In this document: positions 31,123 to 36,609 of the stretch, piece after piece
Position numbering within the stretch: the stretch's first letter is position 1
How the letters are laid out: each line of letters opens with the position of its first letter
NCBI GenBank assembly: GCA_024641705.1
Contig: JAHECO010000038.1
Span: 1 to 36,609 of the forward strand
Length of the DNA stretch: 36,609 bases
Direction: 5' to 3'
Source of the DNA: Candidatus Kryptoniota bacterium
GTDB lineage: Bacteria; Bacteroidota; Ignavibacteria; Kryptoniales; JAKASW01
Translations under genes and position numbers: made by a program
The notes under the pieces: generated by a model
What the model saw: the letters and a program-made list of their open reading frames with translations, nothing else
Databases searched by the model: none
What the model was told of the DNA's origin: nothing

Positions 31123-33741
31123 ATGACACGCGTCAAACAACTCTTAGTTCTGGCAGCCGGGTTAGTCGTCGCCGGAGCAGTCACTGCTTCACCACGATCG
31201 TACTCCTTGAAGAAGAATTGGCTTATCCATTCGTCCGGGTCGGTAGCCGCCGGCGGAGCTGCCATCACCGCTCCTTCTTTCAGACTCCAAAACTGGTACA
31301 ATGCAAAGGTGCCGTCAACAGTTCTCGGGAATCTCATCGCAGATGGGGTTTATAAAGACGTATTCAGGGGAAGAAACCTGGCTGCGATTTCAGATTCAAT
31401 CTTCAAGAGTCCATGGTGGTACAGAGCCGTTTTCTCCCTCCCCAAAAAGTCAGCCGGTTCCGACCACGCGGTCCTGAGATTCCTCGGCATCAATTATAAG
31501 GCGGATATCTGGTTCAACGGGCAATTGATCGCCGCCCGCGATTCGGTTGTCGGAGGATTCAGGCAATTCGAATTCGATGTAACGAAATACGCAAGGTTCG
31601 GCGGAACGAACATCCTTGCCGTCAAGGTTTTCAGACCAGGGCCCGGTGCTGCAACGCTTGGATTTGTGGATTGGAATCCAAGACCGCCGGACCATGACAT
31701 GGGGCTCTGGCGTCCCGTCGAAGTGCATCTCTGCGGCGATGTCTCGATTGACCGGCCCTTCGTCGCCACGAAAGTTGACACCGCCACTCTGAAAAAGGCC
31801 GAGCTCACGGTTTCGGCAGAATTGACTAACAATGCAGGCAGAATCGTGACCGGCACGCTCACGGGACGAATCGGTCCTGTGACGTTTTCACAGCATGTGA
31901 CTCTCAAGAGCGGTGAGATAACTTCGGTCTCCTTTTCATCCAACGTATACCGTCAGCTTGTTTTCAAGAATCCGAAGCTCTGGTGGACTCACGATTTCAG
32001 CAAGCCGAACTTATATCGATTGGATCTACGGTTTACGGCGGACGGAGTGATCATGGATAGCACCAGCCTCCAATTCGGGATTCGGCAGATCAACGATTAC
32101 ATAAACGCGCAGGGATTCAGAGGATACAAACTGAACGGCCGCAAAATTCTGATTCGCGGCGGCGGATGGACGGACCAAATCTTCCTTGACCAGAACGATG
32201 TGAAACTTAAGGCTCAGGTGGACTATGCCGCCAACATGCACCTAAACACGCTTCGCCTCGAAGGCTTCTGGGGTGAAAACGACGAGCTTTACAGGCTTTG
32301 TGACGAGAAAGGCTTGCTCGTTATGGTCGGATGGAGCGCACAGTGGGAGTGGGAAGGAGTTTTCGGCAAGGAAGCCGATGAATTTGGGGGAATAAAATCT
32401 CCGGGAGATATGAATATCGCCGCGTTGTCGTTCCGTGATGAGATCATCTGGCTGCGGAATCACCCGAGCATTTTTGTCTGGGCATACGGCAGCGACAAGA
32501 CTCCGCGACCGGAGCTCGAAAAAATGTACCAGGCAATCCTCGGCCAGTACGATTCGACACGGCCGTTTCTTGCCTCCGCCGCCGAGCATGTCAGCAGCGT
32601 TACAGGTCCTACAGCCGTCAAGATGCGCGGGCCCTACGATTACGTCCCGCCCAATTACTGGTACACCGATACATCTCATGGAGGCGCCTTCGGTTTCAAT
32701 ACCGAAACCGGCCCCGGACCCCAGGTGCCGCTTATCGGTTCGCTTAAAAAGATGCTTTCGCCCGATTCCCTCTGGCCGATAAACGGCGAATGGCTCTTCC
32801 ACTGCTCGCGCGGCGAGTTCGGAAATTTGAACAGATACAACGCCGCCATCACGGGGCGACTCGGACAGCCGGCAAATCTCGAAGACTACGAACGAAAGGC
32901 ACAGTTCACAAGCTACGAGGCGATGAGAGCCACGTATGAGGCTTTCGGCGCGATGAAGTTCGGATCGACCGGCGTCATACAATGGATGTACAATACCGCA
33001 TGGCCGAAAATGTGGTGGCAGCTGTTCGATTACTACCTGAACCCGACCGGGGCTTTTTACGGTGCGCAGGAAGCCTGCCGTCCTCTTCACGCGGTGTACG
33101 ATTATGCATCCCGGAATGTTTACGTCGTCAATTCGACCCTCCAACCCGCGAAAGACTTGACGCTGAAGACCAGCGTGCTTGATCTTGATCTCAAGGAAAG
33201 GTATCGCTCGGATACGCACATCGACGCTCCAGCCAACTCTTCGATAAAGTCACTTGTCGTACCGGTACCAGACTCTTTATCCGCGACATATTTCCTCGAT
33301 GTCAGGCTCTATGAGGGGAACAAACTCATAGACGACAATTTCTATGCGCTTTCCACGAAACCTGATTTGCTTGACTGGAATAAGTCCACATGGTTCGTAA
33401 CTCCGGATACTTCCTATGCGAACCTAACGGGTCTCGAAACACTCCCCGAAGTGAAGCTGGTTGCCAAGAGTGCCTTTGTCCGCAGGGGCGGAGAGTATTC
33501 CGTCAAGGTGAAGTTGCATAACCCAACCGACCACCTTGCCTTCATGGTTTACGTGTCGGTGAAGCAACTGAAAACAGGCGAAACAGTTCTCCCCGTTTTC
33601 TGGGATAAGAATTATATCGCCCTGCTTCCCGGTGAGACGCGGACAATAACCGGCAACTTCGGGACCGATTGCCTTCACGGCGGATCGCCTGTCATTCAAG
33701 TTTCCGGGTGGAATGTGAGACAAAGCCCGGTAACGAGGTGA
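31123..33741 (+). CDS. GH2 exo-beta-D-glucosaminidase-like glycoside hydrolase (secreted)
   Basis: An 872-residue glycoside hydrolase family 2 enzyme with a signal peptide (about residues 1-22). Domain order is a sugar-binding jelly roll (about 30-205), an Ig-like sandwich (about 215-330), a TIM barrel (about 340-640) and C-terminal sandwiches. It matches the CsxA/exo-glucosaminidase branch: the acid/base is Asp458 in WAYGSDKTP rather than the NE pair of most GH2 enzymes, and the nucleophile is Glu528 in GFNTETGPGP. MRGPYDYVPPNYWYTD is also characteristic. Likely substrates are chitosan oligosaccharides or other beta-linked hexosamine or mannose glycans. No T9SS domain. No clear ribosome binding site precedes the ATG. 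Confidence 0.9.
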   Translation: MTRVKQLLVLAAGLVVAGAVTASPRSYSLKKNWLIHSSGSVAAGGAAITAPSFRLQNWYNAKVPSTVLGNLIADGVYKDVFRGRNLAAISDSIFKSPWWYRAVFSLPKKSAGSDHAVLRFLGINYKADIWFNGQLIAARDSVVGGFRQFEFDVTKYARFGGTNILAVKVFRPGPGAATLGFVDWNPRPPDHDMGLWRPVEVHLCGDVSIDRPFVATKVDTATLKKAELTVSAELTNNAGRIVTGTLTGRIGPVTFSQHVTLKSGEITSVSFSSNVYRQLVFKNPKLWWTHDFSKPNLYRLDLRFTADGVIMDSTSLQFGIRQINDYINAQGFRGYKLNGRKILIRGGGWTDQIFLDQNDVKLKAQVDYAANMHLNTLRLEGFWGENDELYRLCDEKGLLVMVGWSAQWEWEGVFGKEADEFGGIKSPGDMNIAALSFRDEIIWLRNHPSIFVWAYGSDKTPRPELEKMYQAILGQYDSTRPFLASAAEHVSSVTGPTAVKMRGPYDYVPPNYWYTDTSHGGAFGFNTETGPGPQVPLIGSLKKMLSPDSLWPINGEWLFHCSRGEFGNLNRYNAAITGRLGQPANLEDYERKAQFTSYEAMRATYEAFGAMKFGSTGVIQWMYNTAWPKMWWQLFDYYLNPTGAFYGAQEACRPLHAVYDYASRNVYVVNSTLQPAKDLTLKTSVLDLDLKERYRSDTHIDAPANSSIKSLVVPVPDSLSATYFLDVRLYEGNKLIDDNFYALSTKPDLLDWNKSTWFVTPDTSYANLTGLETLPEVKLVAKSAFVRRGGEYSVKVKLHNPTDHLAFMVYVSVKQLKTGETVLPVFWDKNYIALLPGETRTITGNFGTDCLHGGSPVIQVSGWNVRQSPVTR

Positions 33742-33764
33742 CATGATTCGGAAGCCCCGGAGAA

Positions 33765-33870
33765 CTAGCCACGAAGCACACAGAGACCGGCGGGGACTGC
33801 AGCAAGACTCACAGAGATCACGAAGAGTCTCTTTCGGCTTGTTTACGACTTTCGAGGTCTCTTTGCGATC
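33765..33870. repeat. Degenerate dispersed-repeat remnant (CACGAAG / CACAGAGA type)
   Basis: The short gap after the GH2 gene contains imperfect reiterations of CACGAAG, CACAGAGA and GTCTCTTT-like words, with AGAGAC (33782-33787) complementary to GTCTCT (33827-33832) and a second GGTCTCTTT near 33857. This resembles the widespread low-complexity intergenic repeats of the form ACCACGAAGACACAAAGA found in several bacterial phyla. It has no coding capacity. Confidence 0.5.
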
Positions 33871-33911
33871 TTCATCCCGGACATTCTTAAACCCCTCACT
33901 TGAAGACTGAA

Positions 33912-35252
33912 ATGGAAAGACAGTCCGGACATCTCGACCGAAGCCTCGGTCTGATCCACGCCACCGCCAGCAACATGGCAACGATGGTCGGCATCGGCCC
34001 TTTCATCACGATTCCTCTGATCGTGAGTGCAATGGGAGGTCCGCAGGCAATGCTCGGCTGGGCAGTCGGCGCAATCATCGCCATCTCTGACGGTCAGGTA
34101 TGGGCCGAGCTCAGCACTTCCCTCCCGGGTGAAGGCGGATCCTACGTTTATCTCAGGGAGGCATACAAGAAGTACTTCGGGAAGCTTGCGGCGTTCCTAT
34201 TCATCTGGACATTTCTCCTCAGCGGCCCGCTGGAGATAGCCTCCGGTTTTGTCGGCATGGTCCAGTATGCCTCTTTCATATGGCCGTTCCTCAACGAGAC
34301 CAATATCAGGATTCTCGCCTTTACAGTCGGGGCCTTTACCATCCTCCTCCACTACAACCGCGTAAAGTTTGTGGGAGGCGTGACGGTGTTTCTCTGGATC
34401 GTCATGCTTGTCACCGTCTTCCTCACCATTATCGTCGGGCTGACACACTTCCACGTCCGCGATGCGTTCGTCTTCCCACACGGTTGGTTCGGCTTCTCGT
34501 GGGGTTTCGTTTCCGGACTCGGTTCAGCGACCCTCATAGCAATGTACGACCTGATGGGGTACTACAATATCTGTTACCTGGAGGAGGAAGTGAAGCGTCC
34601 GGAGTACGTATTCCCGCGCGCGATCATCTTCTCGGTAATCGGCGTGACGCTGATCTACGCGGTAATGAACGTGTCGATACTCGGCACCATGCCATGGCAG
34701 GAGATAGCGCGGTCCACTCATGTCGCTTCGGACATGTTCGAGCAGATCCTCGGCCGGCATGCAGCAGTAATCCTTACGATACTCGTGATCATCACCGCAT
34801 ACGGATCGACATACTCGCTCATGATGAGTTATTCCCGCCTCCCCTTTGCGGCGGCCCGCGATGGATTCTTCTTCAAATGGCTCGGCGAAGTACATGCGAA
34901 GAAGCATTTCCCTCATTTCTCGCTGCTCACGGTCGGCATCATTACATGTATCGCCAGCCTGTTCAACCTCGATTTCATAATCGCTGCTTCCCTCTCAAGC
35001 AGAATACTCATCCAGTTCATCGGACAGATTATCGGCTTGACACTCCTCCGGAAAGACCGCCCCGATATGAAGAGACCGTTCCGGATGTGGCTTTACCCGA
35101 TCCCCTCCATAATTGCGTTCTTCGGGTTCTCGTTCATATTCCTCAGTTCGGGACTGGAGGCCATAGCGGTCGGGATTGGCTGGATGGTAATCGGGGTTAT
35201 TCTGTACTTCAAGTGGTCGTCCAACGGCCGCGCGGAGACATCTCCGGTTTGA
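33912..35252 (+). CDS. APC family amino acid permease
   Basis: A 446-residue transporter with about 12 hydrophobic segments. The first helix begins LGLIHATASNMATMVGIGPF, with the broken-helix GIGPF substrate site of APC carriers. Helix 3 is preceded by SLPGEGGSYVYLREAYKK. Helix 6 is followed by GYYNICYLEEEVKRPEYVFP, the conserved E-x-x-R-P turn after an acidic run. Likely an amino acid:proton symporter of the LAT-like branch; substrate unknown. The longest frame begins at TTG 33900; I use ATG 33912, four codons later, and neither has a clear ribosome binding site. Confidence 0.87.
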   Translation: MERQSGHLDRSLGLIHATASNMATMVGIGPFITIPLIVSAMGGPQAMLGWAVGAIIAISDGQVWAELSTSLPGEGGSYVYLREAYKKYFGKLAAFLFIWTFLLSGPLEIASGFVGMVQYASFIWPFLNETNIRILAFTVGAFTILLHYNRVKFVGGVTVFLWIVMLVTVFLTIIVGLTHFHVRDAFVFPHGWFGFSWGFVSGLGSATLIAMYDLMGYYNICYLEEEVKRPEYVFPRAIIFSVIGVTLIYAVMNVSILGTMPWQEIARSTHVASDMFEQILGRHAAVILTILVIITAYGSTYSLMMSYSRLPFAAARDGFFFKWLGEVHAKKHFPHFSLLTVGIITCIASLFNLDFIIAASLSSRILIQFIGQIIGLTLLRKDRPDMKRPFRMWLYPIPSIIAFFGFSFIFLSSGLEAIAVGIGWMVIGVILYFKWSSNGRAETSPV

Positions 35253-35397
35253 CAAGGCAGTACAGGCGGGGACCGGCCGCCCGCGCCAGCCGCTCGACCC
35301 CACGGAGGGCAGCCGACCATCTTTTCTTGCAATTCCTTTCGCATTGTCGATTCTTCTGCTAAATTGGTCGGAACTAAAACTGGATTTGTAAAAGCAC

Positions 35398-36330
35398 TTG
35401 GAACAAACCGCCGCAGACCGCTCTTCGCTGAAGCTAAAGCAAAAGACAAGCATCAGCGACCTCCCGCACAAAGTCTTCACGCTCTTTCTCATCACGGTCG
35501 GACTCATCACCGCGATCACGATCTGGGCAAGGAACTACACCTACTATCTCATGCCGCTCCAGGAAAGACCCACGTCTCAAAGATACGATTCGCTCCGTCC
35601 TGACGGCGTCGAAAGCCATGGTTACGGCGTGATCGGGACGGCCATGATATTCATAGGAGTTGCAACTTACTCCAGCAGAAAGCGGCTCAGGCGATTCGCC
35701 AACCTCGGCAGGATAAGGGATTTCCTTGACTTCCACATATTCATGTGTCTCGTCGGACCAATACTGGTCCTGTACCACACCACTTTTCTTTTCGGCGGGA
35801 TCGCGGGCGCCGGATTCTGGTGCATGACGGCCGTCGTCCTAAGCGGGTTCGTCGGGAGGTACTTTTACAAGTTTATCCCGAAAAACATCCAGGGCGACGA
35901 ATTGACGTCGAAGGACCTGGAGACCGAACGTGCCGATCTGATGGAATCGCTGGTGTCGAATTATAAGTTGGACGAGAACACTGTCAAGCTCATCGAAGAG
36001 ATCAGTGTAGTCCGGTTCGACGAATCGAAGGCCGGGCTCTTGCAGCTCCTGTGGTACATGACAAAGGTAGATTTGTCGCACATGAGGAATACGAGACGAC
36101 TCCGGGCTCTCCTGCGCCGACGCTCGGTTCCGAAGTCATACGTGAGAGAGATAACGCGCATCGCGAACCGCAGGATAGTCCTTAGACAGCGGGTGCTGGT
36201 CCTCGAAAAGATCCGGCAGGTTTTTCATTACTGGCACGTGATCCACCTTCCCTTCTCCATTGTGATGCTCGTAATCCTCATAGTCCATGTCGGGGTTGCG
36301 ATTGCATTCGGATATACTTGGATATTTTGA
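35398..36330 (+). CDS. Membrane protein with cytochrome b-like histidines
   Basis: A 310-residue protein with four or five membrane segments (about residues 26-44, 78-93, 112-150, 283-305). Histidines sit in or near these helices: FLDFHIFMCLVGPILVLYH in the third and HYWHVIHLPFSIVMLVILIVH in the last, in positions suited to bis-haem b binding. Between them is a charged cytoplasmic region with IPKNIQGDELTSKDLE. Similar proteins occur in FCB bacteria and deltaproteobacteria near redox modules, with no assigned function that I know. The only in-frame start is TTG 35398, because a stop lies three codons upstream, and its ribosome binding site is poor. Confidence 0.65.
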   Translation: MEQTAADRSSLKLKQKTSISDLPHKVFTLFLITVGLITAITIWARNYTYYLMPLQERPTSQRYDSLRPDGVESHGYGVIGTAMIFIGVATYSSRKRLRRFANLGRIRDFLDFHIFMCLVGPILVLYHTTFLFGGIAGAGFWCMTAVVLSGFVGRYFYKFIPKNIQGDELTSKDLETERADLMESLVSNYKLDENTVKLIEEISVVRFDESKAGLLQLLWYMTKVDLSHMRNTRRLRALLRRRSVPKSYVREITRIANRRIVLRQRVLVLEKIRQVFHYWHVIHLPFSIVMLVILIVHVGVAIAFGYTWIF

Positions 36331-36435
36331 TGCAGACGACTTACTTTTGAGCCGATGCATGATTATGGAAGAGACCTGCAATCCGTTTCCCACATCGAAG
36401 GGGTCACCAACTTCGTAACTTTCTAAAGCGTCCGT

Positions 36436-36460
36436 GGCCGGAGATTTATCGCTCCCGGCC
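36436..36460 (+). terminator. Hairpin downstream of the cytochrome b-like gene
   Basis: GGCCGG (36436-36441) pairs with CCGGCC (36455-36460) around a 13-nt loop that may add two further pairs. It lies about 105 nt past the stop at 36330. No T-run follows, so it is only a weak terminator candidate. Confidence 0.3.
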
Positions 36461-36513
36461 GAAACGAATCATTAATTGCGCTGAAATGGCTAGTGTCTTG
36501 TAACTGAAATATC

Positions 36514-36542
36514 TTGAATAAGTCTTAACTTTTTACTATCAT
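36514..36542 (+). promoter_or_regulatory. Promoter of the IS transposase gene
   Basis: TTGAAT (36514-36519) and TATCAT (36537-36542) with a 17-nt spacer, 30 nt before the transposase ATG. GGAGGTG at 36561-36567 supplies the ribosome binding site. Confidence 0.45.
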
Positions 36543-36571
36543 GGGGCAACCACTTATTATGGAGGTGACCC

Positions 36572-36609
36572 ATGAGAACCGGACGACCCAAGAAGTCAAT
36601 TATACTTAA
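36572..36609 (+). CDS. IS630-family transposase, N-terminus only
   Basis: ATG 36572 follows GGAGGTG by 4-5 nt and opens a frame MRTGRPKKSIIL that runs off the window. The start (M-x-T-G-R-P-K) is the usual N-terminus of IS630 transposases, before their helix-turn-helix domain. Only 12 codons are present, so the family call rests on this motif and the upstream TA-ended sequence. Confidence 0.6.
   Translation, partial: MRTGRPKKSIIL

Larger units (their letters stand above)
36491..36609 (+). mobile_element. Left end of an IS630-like insertion sequence (truncated by window)
   Basis: The sequence changes in character at about 36491, where TAGTGTCTTGTAACTG begins with a TA dinucleotide, the target of IS630/Tc1-mariner elements. 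A promoter, ribosome binding site and transposase start follow in compact order. The other end lies outside the window, so terminal inverted repeats and the TA duplication cannot be confirmed. Confidence 0.55.

Noticed and set aside
33424-33981. Minus-strand frame of 185 codons across the GH2 end
   Set aside because: It is a shadow of the GH2 gene plus the dispersed repeat; its Cys/Leu-rich central part is the usual false translation of such repeats.
1-36609. CRISPR array, prophage or integron
   Set aside because: No regularly spaced direct repeats, cas, phage structural or integrase genes were seen.

Overview
This 36.6 kb window looks like chromosomal DNA from a bacterium of the FCB group (Ignavibacteria / Bacteroidota–Chlorobiota side), probably an uncultured or metagenomic lineage. 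The reasons are two secreted enzymes ending in type IX secretion sorting domains with the YPNPFN signature, a bacterial geranylgeranylglyceryl-phosphate synthase family protein, a PspC/LiaF-like envelope pair, and many small dense operons with weak Shine-Dalgarno sites and frequent TTG/GTG starts. Base composition is fairly G+C-rich and even, apart from a visibly A+T-richer insert near 25.7-26.8 kb and an IS edge at the far right.

Layout. (1) 1-5134, minus strand: clpS, alaS, GGGP synthase, gmhA, phhB (pterin dehydratase) and a partial pyrE; the clpS promoter is at about 5151-5179. (2) 5444-7421, plus: two membrane proteins, a GDPD-associated-type integral membrane protein and a CPBP protease. 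(3) 7474-13880, minus: an MFS transporter; a membrane-protein/double-PspC pair coupled by a TGATG overlap; 5-formyl-THF cyclo-ligase; a beta-hydroxyacid dehydrogenase; and a large APC permease with a soluble C-terminal domain. (4) 13966-19500, minus: a tight five-gene run, lytic transglycosylase, PAP2 phosphatase, EamA transporter, M1 aminopeptidase and zinc-dependent PLC/S1-P1 nuclease, the last two T9SS-secreted. It is preceded by a roughly 170-nt structured leader with its own promoter. (5) 19897-25647, minus: a gene annotated elsewhere as cyclic 2,3-diphosphoglycerate synthetase (COG2403), ornithine carbamoyltransferase, carbamate kinase and an aspartate-carbamoyltransferase-like protein. 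These are followed by panD, a uridyltransferase-only GlmU homologue and a 63-aa protein.

(6) 25740-26742, plus: an A+T-rich, probably acquired segment with a putative PD-(D/E)XK nuclease-like protein. (7) 26829-30816: a divergent pair (DUF4380-like protein and a GNAT acetyltransferase with face-to-face sigma70-like promoters), an outer-membrane-type protein, and three small minus-strand genes (DUF3795, SnoaL-like, membrane protein). (8) 31123-36330, plus: a GH2 exo-beta-glucosaminidase-like enzyme, an APC amino-acid permease and a haem-binding-type membrane protein. (9) 36491-36609: the left end of an IS630-like element with the first 12 codons of its transposase.

The most unusual items are the structured leader of the lytic transglycosylase operon, the carbamoyl-phosphate gene block whose ATCase-like member has His in place of the catalytic Lys84, the A+T-rich nuclease-like islet, and the truncated GlmU. 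No CRISPR array, rRNA or convincing tRNA was seen.
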